In this document: in pieces, positions 1 to 9,295 of the stretch
Layout of the letters: the number at the start of each line of letters is the position of its first letter
How positions within the stretch are numbered: the stretch's first letter is position 1
Assembly: GCA_019420345.1 (NCBI GenBank)
Contig: JAHZHI010000022.1
Coordinates: 1 to 58,684, forward strand
Source of the DNA: Peptococcaceae bacterium
GTDB lineage: Bacteria; Bacillota; Peptococcia; Peptococcales; Peptococcaceae
Direction: 5' to 3'
DNA length: 58,684 nt
Translations under genes and position numbers: made by a program
The notes under the pieces: generated by a model
Seen by the model: only the letters and a program-made list of their open reading frames with translations
Told to the model about the DNA's origin: nothing
Database searches by the model: none

Positions 1-100
1 TACCAGAAGTTCTATGAGTCATTTTTTGTTGCACTTAGATTGTAAATTCGCCATGAAAAACAGTTTAACAAAAGTTTATCTTTAATTTACCCTTTTGTTA

Positions 101-129
101 TTGGCATTTTCCCACCGAAAAGCTATACT
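101..129 (+). promoter_or_regulatory. Sigma-A-type promoter of the PepSY gene
   Basis: A TTGGCA -35 box and a TATACT -10 box are separated by exactly 17 bases. They lie about 65 bases upstream of the PepSY start codon. No operator-like repeat is evident around them. Confidence 0.6.
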
Positions 130-195
130 AAACCTAACAAAGCAAGTTCACATTATTATAGATAGTATCTACCATCATAAAAGGAGGAACCCATC

Positions 196-798
196 ATGAA
201 AAAAATTATCGGTATTATTGTTGCAGTCGCCCTCATTGCCGTCATCGGCATTGGCGCTGGTTACTACTTCACCAACAAAGGCAGCAATGCCAGTGCAGCC
301 ATCAGCGAAACAGAAGCGCAAAGCATCGCTCTTGAAGACGCCGGTCTGAAGCAAAACGACGTCAGCTTCACCAAAACCAAACTCGACCGCGATGACGGAC
401 GCAGCCAATACGACATTGAATTCATCGCCTCTGCTGACAACACCAAATACGACTACGAAATTGACGCAGAAAGCGGTGCCATCCTCTCCGTTGACCGTGA
501 AACTGGACGCAGCGGCAATACAACCAGCAACAGCACCCAGCAAAACAGCAACGCCAGCCAAACCACAAGCCCGCAGGCTGAAGGCGAAATCACCGCAGAT
601 GAAGCCAAATCCATCGCCCTGCAGCATGCAGGCCTTGCTGAAGCCGATGTCCTTTACGTCAATGTTGAGTACGACCGTGACAACGGCCACAATGAATGGA
701 GCGTAGACTTCGCCACCCAAGACACCGAATACGACTACGAAATCAATGCCGCTGACGGCAGCATCTTAAAATCCGAAAAAGAAGCCCATACACGCTAA
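196..798 (+). CDS. Membrane-anchored protein with two PepSY domains
   Basis: The 200-residue product starts with a short basic stretch and one hydrophobic segment (about residues 4-26), so it is probably anchored with its bulk outside the membrane. Two PepSY-like repeats follow (about 37-95 and 130-195). Each has an AxxIAL-xAGL helix and ends in a strand of the type YDYEI-xA-x-G-x-IL. A Ser/Thr/Asn/Gln-rich linker joins them. PepSY domains are known as peptidase-inhibitory or chaperone-like modules, but no specific partner is visible here. An AAAGGAGG site precedes the ATG. The gene stands alone between its own promoter and a strong terminator. The function is unassigned beyond the domain call. 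Confidence 0.85.
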   Translation: MKKIIGIIVAVALIAVIGIGAGYYFTNKGSNASAAISETEAQSIALEDAGLKQNDVSFTKTKLDRDDGRSQYDIEFIASADNTKYDYEIDAESGAILSVDRETGRSGNTTSNSTQQNSNASQTTSPQAEGEITADEAKSIALQHAGLAEADVLYVNVEYDRDNGHNEWSVDFATQDTEYDYEINAADGSILKSEKEAHTR

Positions 799-813
799 CC
801 GGTCCATAAACGA

Positions 814-857
814 AAGCCCTTGATTGTGCACAAAAACGCACAATCAAGGGCTTTTTT
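814..857 (+). terminator. Intrinsic terminator after the PepSY gene
   Basis: A perfect 16-base-pair stem with an 8-base loop is followed by a run of T. It lies between two convergent genes and may also help stop the opposing alcohol dehydrogenase transcript. Confidence 0.85.
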
Positions 858-869
858 GTCTTCTAAGAT

Positions 870-2042
870 TTAACAATAAGATTTTTCAAAAATACGAACG
901 CAATCCTCATCACTTAATGGCGCCGGGTCCGCATCAAACAGAACACCCATGGTAGTACGCGCATTTTTTGCCAGGACTGCAAATTCATCTTTGGTGATGC
1001 CATAATCCGACATTTTTAGATGGTTAACGCCACAGTCTATTTGCAGTTTTTCAAGCATGGTGATAAAATCCTGGGCCTTGTCAGCTTCCGGCATGCCCAT
1101 GGCCTGTGCCATTTTAATAAAACGTTCATCGCAAACATGCTGATCGATAAAATGCTGATAATACGCCTTCGAAATCATGATTAAACCGGCACCATGCGGC
1201 AAATTGTGATGATAAGCACTCATGGCATGTTCCAGAGAATGTTCACTGGTACACGATCCTGTCACCATAGAATAGCCGGAAAGCGTATTGGCAAATGCCA
1301 CCTTTTCGCGCGCCTCCATGTTCGCCCCATCTTGAACAGCGGCAGCCAAATTGTTGGCAACATTTTCAATCGCTGTCAGGGCCACCATATCTGAAAACAA
1401 ATTGGCAGATTTAGAAATGTACGCTTCTGTGCTGTGAAACAGCGCGTCAAAACCTTGAAATGCTGTCAGCTGCGGCGGCACGGTCGCCATAAGCGCAGGA
1501 TCAACGATGGACAACACAGGAAACAAGCTGTCATACCCACCGAAGCCGATTTTTTCATGGGTCTCATCATTCGAAATGACGCCAAACTGATCCACTTCAC
1601 TGCCAGTGCCAGCGGTGGTCGTAATAGCAACGACAGGCAAGGGCTGTTCTGTCAGAACTGTCCCCTTTCCACTGCCGCCCATAACATAATCCCACAGATC
1701 ACCGCTGTTCGTTGCCATAGAGGCAATCGCTTTAGAAGCATCCATCACACTGCCGCCGCCCAAAGCCACAACAAAATCACACGACTGCTCTCGTGCAAAA
1801 GCCGCGCCTGCCATAACAGTGGTTTTCAACGGATTGGCCTCAACACGATCAAACAATACATATTCCGCACCAGCCTGTGCCAACTGCGCCTGCACGCGGT
1901 CCAGCGCACCGCTTTCCTTGGCTGAACGCCCACCGGACGTCACCAATAACGCCCTTTTTCCTGGCAGCGTCTGCTTGCCCAATTCGTCCAACGCACCTGT
2001 ACCAAAGATCCATTTTGTTGGCATAAATACTGTAAAACTCAT
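870..2042 (-). CDS. Iron-containing alcohol dehydrogenase
   Basis: The product (390 residues) is a group III, iron-dependent NAD(P)-linked alcohol dehydrogenase of usual length. The nucleotide site reads GGGSVMDASKAIA near residue 96. Metal ligands expected from the family are visible as Asp199 and His203 (GFDALFHSTE), a His in EHSLEH near 268, and His283 (LPHGAG). The start with GGAGG eight bases upstream is preferred over an in-frame ATG 15 bases earlier that overlaps this ribosome site. The gene lies directly downstream of a same-strand LysR gene, which is its likely regulator. The substrate (butanol, propanediol, hydroxybutyrate and so on) cannot be read from the sequence. Confidence 0.9.
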   Translation of the reverse strand: MSFTVFMPTKWIFGTGALDELGKQTLPGKRALLVTSGGRSAKESGALDRVQAQLAQAGAEYVLFDRVEANPLKTTVMAGAAFAREQSCDFVVALGGGSVMDASKAIASMATNSGDLWDYVMGGSGKGTVLTEQPLPVVAITTTAGTGSEVDQFGVISNDETHEKIGFGGYDSLFPVLSIVDPALMATVPPQLTAFQGFDALFHSTEAYISKSANLFSDMVALTAIENVANNLAAAVQDGANMEAREKVAFANTLSGYSMVTGSCTSEHSLEHAMSAYHHNLPHGAGLIMISKAYYQHFIDQHVCDERFIKMAQAMGMPEADKAQDFITMLEKLQIDCGVNHLKMSDYGITKDEFAVLAKNARTTMGVLFDADPAPLSDEDCVRIFEKSYC

Positions 2043-2100
2043 GGTTGTTACCTCCATAACCGATCAAAATGACAACTACATTCTTCATATCTGTTAAATA

Positions 2101-2138
2101 AAAAAGTATCTTTACGGGCAATGCCTTTAAAGATACTT
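2101..2138 (-). terminator. Hairpin and T-run between LysR gene and alcohol dehydrogenase
   Basis: A perfect 11-base-pair stem (AAGTATCTTTA and its complement) is followed on the minus strand by a T-run. It lies after the LysR stop and before the dehydrogenase start, so it either ends the regulator transcript or limits read-through into the enzyme gene. Confidence 0.7.
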
Positions 2139-2173
2139 CTATCATAGAACAACTATTTTTTCAGAACAAATAC

Positions 2174-3070
2174 CTAGTTTTCATGCGCTCCCATGCTTAA
2201 AGAGCATTTTATATGGTCAATGAACTTGGTTGCCGCCAAACTAAACGGCTGCCCCCGTTTCCATGCAAGCATGCTCGTCGTTAAAAGTTCAGGATATAAG
2301 GGGCGACACACAATCTTCTTAGGATCCCAAAATGATACCGATCCCTCGATCACCAATGAATACGCCGATCCCTGATGAACCAAAAACGCGCTATTCGTAC
2401 TTAAATTTCCAGTAAGCACAATGTTTAAATGATGATAATAATCACCAAACCAGCTTGCCAATTCACTCTGAACACTCATACGATGCGGAAGAATCAAAGG
2501 CAGCTTCATCAAATCCTTCGCTGTTACATGATCCTGCGCCGCCAGCGGATCCTTTGGATTCATGAGTGCTACCCAGCGCTCAGTTTTTGCCAAGCGAATA
2601 TACTCAAAGCGCTCCATATCAATTGGCTCTAAAAGCAAGCCAATGTCCAAGAGGCCCTGATCCATTTGTTCTTTTACAAGATCAGCCGTAGCTGTAAACA
2701 ACTCAAACCGTACATGCGGATAACGTTCTCTAAAAGAAGAAATCAACTCCAACAACAGCTGCGTCGACGCCAGTTCCCCGCAGCCCAGAGAAATCTTTCC
2801 TTCCACCTGAGCATCCTGTGCCGCAAGCTCCTGCTCCGTCTTATCGACAAGTTGCAAAATTTCTTCCGCCCGACGGCGCAGCAAAAACCCCTCGTTTGTC
2901 AACGTCACCCTGCGTGCCCCACGATCGAACAATTTCACGCCCACTTCCTGCTCCAACTGCGCCAACTGCCGGCTCAGCGTTGGCTGCGTGATATGCAGCA
3001 CATCTGCCGCCTTCGTAATGCTTTCCTCGCGAACCACCGCCAAAAAATACCGCAGCACCCGAATCTCCAT
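2174..3070 (-). CDS. LysR-family transcriptional regulator
   Basis: This 298-residue protein has an N-terminal winged helix-turn-helix (about 1-60, containing SITKAADVLHITQPTLSRQL) and a substrate-binding effector domain (about 90-290). The start at MEIRVLRYF was chosen because AGGAG precedes it, which removes 16 residues of an atypical extension. Its gene lies on the same strand just upstream of the iron alcohol dehydrogenase, the most likely target. The effector is unknown. Confidence 0.9.
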   Translation of the reverse strand: MEIRVLRYFLAVVREESITKAADVLHITQPTLSRQLAQLEQEVGVKLFDRGARRVTLTNEGFLLRRRAEEILQLVDKTEQELAAQDAQVEGKISLGCGELASTQLLLELISSFRERYPHVRFELFTATADLVKEQMDQGLLDIGLLLEPIDMERFEYIRLAKTERWVALMNPKDPLAAQDHVTAKDLMKLPLILPHRMSVQSELASWFGDYYHHLNIVLTGNLSTNSAFLVHQGSAYSLVIEGSVSFWDPKKIVCRPLYPELLTTSMLAWKRGQPFSLAATKFIDHIKCSLSMGAHEN

Positions 3071-3149
3071 ACCACCCACTCCTATCAAACAGTAATACCT
3101 ATTTTTCCATTTTAGCACAGTGATATCTTACGAGCAATTTTACCAAAAA

Positions 3150-3182
3150 CGAAAGCCCCGCACCATGTTATGGTGCGGGGCC
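3150..3182 (-). terminator. Terminator of the ABC operon
   Basis: A GC-rich 12-base-pair stem (GGCCCCGCACCA and its complement) is followed on the minus strand by a T-rich stretch. It lies right after the permease stop codon. Confidence 0.8.
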
Positions 3183-3191
3183 TTGTGGTTC

Positions 3192-5363
3192 TTATGATAC
3201 TGGTTGGATGTTCAGTTCTGCGTCTTTGCGAAGGTAGAAGTTGCCAACGAGGGCAGCGGTTTCATCATCGGCAGGGCCATCGCTGAGGACGAGAAGAATA
3301 TCGTCTTGCACGTCGGCGCCATAATTGATGACTTGATTATCGGTCATGATGTCACCAGCAAGGTAGGCAGCAATGAAGTCGTCAAGGCTGACGGTACCCA
3401 GGAGGTTGGCACGGGATGCTTCTTCGTTCGGATGATAAACACCCACTTCATAACGACCAAGCATCTCGTTTAACAGATCAGTCTCATTTTCCAGGAAGCC
3501 TTCTTCACGCCATTGATTCAACAGAGCCGCTGTGGCTGTATCTCCTTCATAGAGCGTCAGGTTGTCGCTCCAATCAATGCTATTTTGTCCATACGCGTCT
3601 TTGGTCAGCGCGCTGTACATGATGCTGCCGATGACACGTGTCTGGTAAACATCCGCACTGCGCTTTCCGAGATCGCTCTGCACAGCTTTGAGCAGCGCTT
3701 CCGCCCGACGCATCCCGTCTTTCTCATCTTTAACAAGCGAAGTGTTTGCTTGAACAGTGCCTTTATTTTGCGGCATCTGAATAAGATAGGTGCTGTAGCC
3801 GCCGATATAATCAGCCAGAACCGGAGAATAGGTCATTTCAAGAATATCGTTGATATCAGCGTCCATCAGATTGGCCCATGTTGCCTGGCTGACTTTTGCA
3901 TCATTCAGCAATGGGGTCATGATGGCTTGCGCATCTTCTTCGGTGAGGGTGTAATTGCGTGTATTCTGACCAAAGAAGGTCTTATAGGTCAGCGTGAGGG
4001 TTGTCAGATTTGGAACGTCTTCCTCATTGTCTTGGATCACGTAATTTTTTTCCTTTGCCTGCTCTGCGGCAGTCATGACTTTTTCGATCACTTCCGGATC
4101 AGAAGCGAAGCGATTTGATACTTCGGTTGGACGATTGCTCGCATTGTCACTGGTCAATATGGCGCCTTTTACGCTTGAAGCATCTGGCAGACGCTGATCA
4201 AGACTGAGCACTCCGCTCTGGAATCCGAGCATCACAGCGAGGGCAACCACAAGCCCCACGATGGTGCTGATATAGTGTCGGCGTACACCGTCTACATCCA
4301 TGCTGTACACCATTTCGGCAATCATATGCACCACAATCATGGCAATGACAGCGCCGATAACAAGGCCAACGATGTTTTCGGTAATCATTTCTCTAAAGAA
4401 AATCCCGCATAACACAGCGCCCAGGAACACATAAACCGCTTTAATGACACTGCCGACATGCGGATAAATCAGGGTGTCACCTGTTTTTTCCACAGCACGG
4501 CGCTGATAGAGCGCATAGGTGGCTGCAAAGAGCAGTGCAATCAAGACAATGTACACAATGGTCGTTACAAGCGGCCACGTCAATAGTGATGGTGCAAAGT
4601 TGCTGGCATTTTCAGAACTGACCAATGCAGGATTTAGTGCATTGAGCTGTGCCCGAACATTAACGTTTGTTCCCATGAATCCTGTGAGAATGTTAAAGCG
4701 TGTCAGATGTTCCATCAGTCCAACTTGGCCAATGGTGTTGTTGAAAGCGCCAGCAATGCTCATGAAGATTAAGCCTATCAACGGTACACTGACATGCAGC
4801 ACAACTGTCATCAGCACTTGCCCCATTGAATTGGCAGTAAGCTGTCCTGCAAACAAGGTCACTGCCAGAGAAAGCAGAAACACCAGCATGATATAGCAGA
4901 AATGCAGACCAGCCGCCGCTGTCAGGTTGGCCGCCAATGCCGTGCTGAGTGCTGGCACAGTGACCCAGACCACCACAATATCCACCACAGTAACCACGAT
5001 CAAAAGCAGCAGCTGCACCAGAAGCAGCGCCAAAATGCGTGCGCTCAGCAAACCTTGACGCGTGATTGGCAGACTATGGTAGAAGTTCGACTGATTCGGT
5101 ACGTTCTGGTAGCGGGTGGCATAGAGACCGCCAACAACCCCCAGCGCCAATGCCAGGTAATAAAACGCCGTAAAGTACCCAATAAAGAAATTAGCAAGCA
5201 GCGTTATATTGTTATAGCTGCTGTAGCTCGTCATTTGCAGAAGCATCCAAGCAGGCCCCGCTGCCAGATAAATGACACCCAAGAGCAAGATGAAGCTGCG
5301 CATCTTGTGCAGCTGGTCGCGCACATTTTTACCGAGATTATTGTAAGATGTCTTCGATGTCAT
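3192..5363 (-). CDS. Large ABC-2-type transporter permease (Ytr-like)
   Basis: The 723-residue membrane protein has about six hydrophobic segments in its first half (residues 20-300) and more near 310-390. A hydrophilic, probably extracellular domain of about 300 residues completes it. This layout fits permeases of GntR-linked ABC systems such as Bacillus YtrCD, although it is longer than most. The start codon follows GGAGG, and the first 26 bases overlap the ATPase gene, so translation is probably coupled. The terminal domain is not recognised. A role in export or envelope-stress resistance is likely from context; the substrate is unknown. Confidence 0.8.
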   Translation of the reverse strand: MTSKTSYNNLGKNVRDQLHKMRSFILLLGVIYLAAGPAWMLLQMTSYSSYNNITLLANFFIGYFTAFYYLALALGVVGGLYATRYQNVPNQSNFYHSLPITRQGLLSARILALLLVQLLLLIVVTVVDIVVVWVTVPALSTALAANLTAAAGLHFCYIMLVFLLSLAVTLFAGQLTANSMGQVLMTVVLHVSVPLIGLIFMSIAGAFNNTIGQVGLMEHLTRFNILTGFMGTNVNVRAQLNALNPALVSSENASNFAPSLLTWPLVTTIVYIVLIALLFAATYALYQRRAVEKTGDTLIYPHVGSVIKAVYVFLGAVLCGIFFREMITENIVGLVIGAVIAMIVVHMIAEMVYSMDVDGVRRHYISTIVGLVVALAVMLGFQSGVLSLDQRLPDASSVKGAILTSDNASNRPTEVSNRFASDPEVIEKVMTAAEQAKEKNYVIQDNEEDVPNLTTLTLTYKTFFGQNTRNYTLTEEDAQAIMTPLLNDAKVSQATWANLMDADINDILEMTYSPVLADYIGGYSTYLIQMPQNKGTVQANTSLVKDEKDGMRRAEALLKAVQSDLGKRSADVYQTRVIGSIMYSALTKDAYGQNSIDWSDNLTLYEGDTATAALLNQWREEGFLENETDLLNEMLGRYEVGVYHPNEEASRANLLGTVSLDDFIAAYLAGDIMTDNQVINYGADVQDDILLVLSDGPADDETAALVGNFYLRKDAELNIQPVS

Positions 5364-6237
5364 AACCGAGCACCTCCATTTCAGTAATAAAGATCTCTTC
5401 CAGCGTCAGCGGCAGCATCTCTGCATACAGCGGCGCCATAGCATGGATCTTTGCCTCGATCTCTTCCTGATTGCCCCTCACAATCATCGAGATCATGCGG
5501 CCGCGCTGTTCAAAGGTGAGCGGTTGGAGGGCAGCAAAATCCTCGCGGCGCCGCACCATCTTAAACGCTGTTTGCAGCTTAAAGATGTCGCTTTCAAGGT
5601 CATCCAGCGAACGCTGAAAAACCAGCTTGCCCTGATGCAGGAGCCCGATATGGTCGCAAATGTCTTCAAGCTCGCGCAGATTGTGGCTGGCGATGACAAC
5701 CGTCGTGCCCACATCCAGCACTAAATCCGAAAAAATATTTTTCACAGCGCGCCGTTTCACAGGATCCAGCCCGTCGAACGTTTCATCACACAGAAGCACT
5801 GCTGGCTTTGCTGCCAGCCCAAGAATGATGTGCGCCTGGCGCAGCATCCCCTTGGAGTAGGTTTTGAACGGTGCCTTGGCATCAAGGCCAAAACGTTCCG
5901 CCATGTCAAAGGCAAGCTTCTTATCATAATCAGGATAGATGCGTGTGTACCATTGAGCCATCTGAGCGATGGAGCTGTGACGATCGGTGTATTGATCATC
6001 AGAAATGTAAAACATGCGTTCTTTCGTCAGTGGCTGTTCAAACACAGGTGCACCATCGATCTGCACGCTGCCTTTGTTGGGACGATAGATGCCCGCCATT
6101 AAACGCAGCAGCGTGGATTTGCCGCTGCCATTTGAGCCGACCAGGCCGTAAATGCAGCCAGAGGGAATCTCTGTGTCCACTCCACGCACACCAAAGTGCT
6201 TCTCGAAGCGCTTGGTCACGTTATCAATCGTAATCAT
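5338..6237 (-). CDS. ABC transporter ATP-binding protein (Ytr-like)
   Basis: This 299-residue protein is a complete ABC ATPase. The Walker A reads GSNGSGKST, the signature region reads YSKGMLRQ (a variant of LSGGQ), and the Walker B ends in LLCDETFDGLD. A C-terminal extension of about 80 residues follows the nucleotide domain, as in the BcrA/YtrB class. Its start overlaps the stop of the GntR gene by 4 bases and its end overlaps the permease gene, so the three genes form one tightly coupled operon. It energises the adjacent permease. Confidence 0.9.
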   Translation of the reverse strand: MITIDNVTKRFEKHFGVRGVDTEIPSGCIYGLVGSNGSGKSTLLRLMAGIYRPNKGSVQIDGAPVFEQPLTKERMFYISDDQYTDRHSSIAQMAQWYTRIYPDYDKKLAFDMAERFGLDAKAPFKTYSKGMLRQAHIILGLAAKPAVLLCDETFDGLDPVKRRAVKNIFSDLVLDVGTTVVIASHNLRELEDICDHIGLLHQGKLVFQRSLDDLESDIFKLQTAFKMVRRREDFAALQPLTFEQRGRMISMIVRGNQEEIEAKIHAMAPLYAEMLPLTLEEIFITEMEVLGYDIEDILQ

Positions 6238-6623
6238 AGTCTCTCTCCTCCTTCTTTTTCAGACTGAAAGCGCGTTGTCACCCGCGCCAGAATATCGTCA
6301 AGCGATACATACAATTCTTTCAAAACATCCACTGCCTGATCGAGCTGTGTAAATGCCTGCGGCAAACGTTGTTCTTTTAATTCGCTGCCGTCAACAGCCA
6401 CAAAACTGCCGCGGCCCGGACGAGAATAAATGATGCCGCGCTCTTCAAGCAGCCCGTAGGCCTTTTGAATGGTGTTGGGATTGACCGCAAGATCTTTCGC
6501 CACAGACCGCACACTTGGCAGCTGCTCATCTTTGAGAAGCGCACCGCTGATGATGAGATTTTCGATATTTTCCAGGATTTGCTCATAGATCGGTTGTGCG
6601 CTGCGCTGGTTGATTCGGAACAT
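6234..6623 (-). CDS. GntR-family repressor, YtrA subfamily
   Basis: The 129-residue product has a GntR winged helix (about 10-75, with LPSVRSVAKDLAVNPNTIQK) and a short helical tail. It lacks a large effector domain, which is the hallmark of the YtrA subfamily. The internal start at MFRINQ is used because AAAGGAGG precedes it by a normal distance. It is the first gene of the ABC operon. A long perfect inverted repeat sits between its promoter and start codon, so autorepression is very likely. Members of this family typically answer cell-envelope stress or antibiotics; the signal here is unknown. Confidence 0.9.
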   Translation of the reverse strand: MFRINQRSAQPIYEQILENIENLIISGALLKDEQLPSVRSVAKDLAVNPNTIQKAYGLLEERGIIYSRPGRGSFVAVDGSELKEQRLPQAFTQLDQAVDVLKELYVSLDDILARVTTRFQSEKEGGERL

Positions 6624-6644
6624 GCAATGTCCTCCTTTCTCCAT

Positions 6645-6677
6645 GCTGTACTAGTGTACTATCATTCCTAGTACAGC
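6645..6677 (-). promoter_or_regulatory. Putative YtrA operator
   Basis: Two perfect 10-base arms, GCTGTACTAG and CTAGTACAGC, are separated by 13 bases. The element lies immediately downstream of the -10 box and upstream of the ribosome site, where a bound GntR repressor would block initiation. Confidence 0.75.
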
Positions 6678-6678
6678 T

Positions 6679-6708
6679 ATTATACATGATGCAATTTTTC
6701 CGCGTCAA
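6679..6708 (-). promoter_or_regulatory. Promoter of the GntR-ABC operon
   Basis: Read on the minus strand, TTGACG and a perfect TATAAT are separated by 18 bases. The putative operator begins one base downstream. Confidence 0.7.
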
Positions 6709-6761
6709 GCATTTTTTGCAAAGAAAACGCTATCATGACCATGACACACTGCCGCAAAACA

Positions 6762-6830
6762 AAGAAAAACCCCGCAGCACACAGGCTGCAGGGTTTCTGC
6801 AAAAAAAGAAACAGAGGCCGCCGGCCTCTG
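6762..6830 (-). terminator. Two tandem terminators after the Dabb gene
   Basis: On the minus strand the first hairpin (CAGAGGCCG with its complement) is followed by TTTCTTTTTTT. A second hairpin (AAACCCTGCAGC with near-perfect complement) is followed by TTTTTC. Confidence 0.8.
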
Positions 6831-6879
6831 CATAAACATCTTTTGTAACACCAAATCTAAACCATGCTGCATTAAACGA

Positions 6880-7167
6880 TCAGTTATGGTCAAAACTGAC
6901 CTGCAGCTCGACAATGTCCTGATACCGTTCCTGAAGCTCTTTATGTTCTGGACTTTCCAGATATATTTTGAGATCTTCAAGGCTGCGCAGTTCAATAGTA
7001 ATCATCAGATCCATATTGCCTTCCCGCCCAACAATATTGCGGTATACCTGTGGATTGACGATGCCTTCGTGCTGCTTTTCCAGCTGCTCGAACTTATCCG
7101 CGAAAACATCAATGATGCTTTCCGTCAGCGCATTTTCTTTGAACCTTAATAATAAATAATGGACCAT
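6880..7167 (-). CDS. Stress-responsive alpha/beta-barrel (Dabb) domain protein
   Basis: The 95-residue protein matches the small dimeric Dabb fold. It begins MVHYLLLRFK, contains the middle strand DLMITIELRSLEDLKIYLES, and ends with a segment containing VSFDH. Such proteins are cytosolic and mostly of unknown role; some are cyclases or stress proteins. An AAAGGAGG site precedes the ATG. The gene is monocistronic and ends in tandem terminators. Confidence 0.8.
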   Translation of the reverse strand: MVHYLLLRFKENALTESIIDVFADKFEQLEKQHEGIVNPQVYRNIVGREGNMDLMITIELRSLEDLKIYLESPEHKELQERYQDIVELQVSFDHN

Positions 7168-7281
7168 CGGGATCTCCCTCCTTTAGGCTCTTGGTTATTA
7201 TAACATATGTAACAAAATGGTTGCAAACATTCTCAGGCAGTTTCGTGAAATTTTTCTCCGGTCTGTCCCCCGTTAGTGGAC

Positions 7282-7328
7282 AAAAAGAGACACCCTCTGA
7301 TTGGACCGATCCCCTCAGACGGTGTCTC
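7282..7328 (-). terminator. Terminator after the small membrane protein gene
   Basis: GAGACACC and its complement form the stem, extended by partly paired flanks. On the minus strand it is followed by TTTTTG. Confidence 0.75.
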
Positions 7329-7341
7329 CACAACAATTGAT

Positions 7342-7641
7342 TTATGATTTTGGTTTTCGGGTGAACCCTTCTTTTTCCTCTTTCTCAGCATTGAGGCGTT
7401 CCATTTCTTTCGGCATCAGGATGGCGCCGCCATTCTCAAAGAACGCAGCCCGTTCTTCTTCTGTCATAAGATCAAGCCGGCGCTGGCGTTCGTAATAACG
7501 CAGAAAATACACGCCCATCCCTACAAAAATCACCGCAAAGACAAAGGCCAGCACACTATGACCGCTCACAGCAACCATCATCATAATGATCGCCATGACA
7601 AAGTCAATGATGGCCGTCACAAGATTGATTGTTTTCTTCAA
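7342..7641 (-). CDS. Small two-helix membrane protein of unknown function
   Basis: The 99-residue product has two hydrophobic helices (about residues 6-25 and 28-47) and a charged cytosolic tail rich in Arg, Glu and Lys (YYERQRRLDLMTEEERAAFF). The start codon is TTG, supported by GGAG six bases upstream. No family is recognised. It lies between the Dabb gene and the divergent M18 gene and has its own terminator. Confidence 0.6.
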   Translation of the reverse strand: MKKTINLVTAIIDFVMAIIMMMVAVSGHSVLAFVFAVIFVGMGVYFLRYYERQRRLDLMTEEERAAFFENGGAILMPKEMERLNAEKEEKEGFTRKPKS

Positions 7642-7782
7642 GATTCTCCATCCTTCCCCAGCTGCTGAGACCTGTCATCCAGCTTCATTTCATGCTATAC
7701 TGATTGTACCATGTTCCACCAATAATTGCCACCCCATACGGCAGCCGCCGCTGGAGGGCACCACGAAAGGAGATCATGAATC

Positions 7783-9180
7783 ATGGAATTTGAATACACC
7801 TGCCCAAGTCTTTGGAAAGGACTGAGTGACAGCGAGCGCGACGCGCTCTTTGCTTACAACGAACGCTATAAAGCTTTTCTCGACACCGGCAAAACCGAGC
7901 GTGAATGCGCCGCAGAAATGACACGTCAAGCACGCGCCGCTGGTTTTGTACCGCTGGAGGATGTCTTGGCCAGCGGCACCCTGCCTGCTGCCGGCACAAA
8001 GATCTGCTACAACCATAAAAACAAGGCCGTCGTGCTCTTCGTCATTGGCGAAAAGCCACTGGAACAAGGCATGCACATCGTCGGTGCGCACATCGACGCG
8101 CCACGTCTCGACCTCAAAGCCCATCCGCTCTACGAAGACAGCGAACTGGCTCTGCTCAAAACCCACTACTATGGTGGCATCAAAAAATACCAGTGGACCT
8201 GCCTGCCTCTGGCGCTGCACGGCCTCGCCTACACCGCTGACGGCACTCCAGTGACCCTGCGCCTCGGCGACGAACCTGGCGACCCTGTGCTCTATATCAC
8301 CGACATTCTGCCACATCTTGGCAAACGTCAAAATGACATGAAACTCTCAGAAGCCATCACCGGCGAACAGCTCAACGCCATCATCGGCCACATCCCAATG
8401 GATGACGACGATGAAAAAGAACCGATCAAAGCTGCTATTCTGCGCGCCCTCCACGACAAGTACGGCCTTGTAGAAGAAGACCTCTTGCTCGCCGAACTCG
8501 AACTCGTGCCCGCGCAAAACGCTGTCGATGTCGGCCTCGATCGCGGCCTCATCGCTGCCCACGGTCACGACGACCGCTCCTGCGCCTATGCTGCCTTTGA
8601 GGGCCTGCTTGGCGTAGAAAAGCCAGAAACCACCGCTGTCGGTCTCTTTGTCGACAAAGAAGAAATCGGCTCCGTCGGCAACACCTCTATGAGCGCGCGT
8701 TATTTTGAAAACATCCTCGCTGAGCTCTTCGCCCTCGCCGGCAAAGACACCGAACTCAGCGTACGCCGTGCCTTGGCAAACAGCTACGTCCTCTCCGCCG
8801 ATGTCACTGCCGCACTGGACCCAACCTTCCCAGACGTCATGGACAAACGCAACACCGCCTTCCTTGGCAAAGGCGTTGCCCTCTGCAAATACACCGGTGC
8901 CCGTGGCAAGAGTGGCTCCAACGATGCCAACGCTGAATTTCTCGCCAAACTCCGCAGCGCCTTCAGCGCCGCCGGCGTGCCATGGCAAACCGGCGAACTT
9001 GGCCGTGTCGACGAAGGCGGCGGCGGTACCATCGCCTACATCCTCGCCGAACGCGGTGCAGAAGTCGTCGACTGCGGCGTGCCAATGCTCTCTATGCACG
9101 CTCCAATCGAACTCGCCAGCAAAGCCGACCTCTACTTCACCATGCGCGCCTACCGCGCCTTCTTCGAAGCGACACTGTAA
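7783..9180 (+). CDS. M18-family aminopeptidase
   Basis: The 465-residue enzyme is a cytosolic zinc aminopeptidase of the M18 family. Metal and catalytic motifs are visible in order: GAHIDAPRLDLK (His103, Asp105), HGHDDRSCAYA, DKEEIGS with the adjacent acidic pair, SADVTAALDP and a C-terminal SMHAPIE. The length is normal for the longer bacterial clade. GGAG precedes the ATG; another ATG seven bases upstream is out of frame. The gene is monocistronic. A second, shorter M18 gene lies at 51.8 kb. Confidence 0.92.
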   Translation: MEFEYTCPSLWKGLSDSERDALFAYNERYKAFLDTGKTERECAAEMTRQARAAGFVPLEDVLASGTLPAAGTKICYNHKNKAVVLFVIGEKPLEQGMHIVGAHIDAPRLDLKAHPLYEDSELALLKTHYYGGIKKYQWTCLPLALHGLAYTADGTPVTLRLGDEPGDPVLYITDILPHLGKRQNDMKLSEAITGEQLNAIIGHIPMDDDDEKEPIKAAILRALHDKYGLVEEDLLLAELELVPAQNAVDVGLDRGLIAAHGHDDRSCAYAAFEGLLGVEKPETTAVGLFVDKEEIGSVGNTSMSARYFENILAELFALAGKDTELSVRRALANSYVLSADVTAALDPTFPDVMDKRNTAFLGKGVALCKYTGARGKSGSNDANAEFLAKLRSAFSAAGVPWQTGELGRVDEGGGGTIAYILAERGAEVVDCGVPMLSMHAPIELASKADLYFTMRAYRAFFEATL

Positions 9181-9195
9181 AACTGCATAATCACC

Positions 9196-9246
9196 AGGAC
9201 CCTATCACAGTCATTCTTCTTTGTGATAGGGTCCTATTCTTTTATC
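9196..9246 (+). terminator. Terminator of the M18 gene
   Basis: A perfect 14-base-pair stem beginning AGGACCCTATCACA closes a 12-base loop and is followed by a T-rich tail. Confidence 0.85.
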
Positions 9247-9295
9247 CTATATTAGTCTCTATTTACCGTAATTTTCAAATGAATCAGAAAAATAA

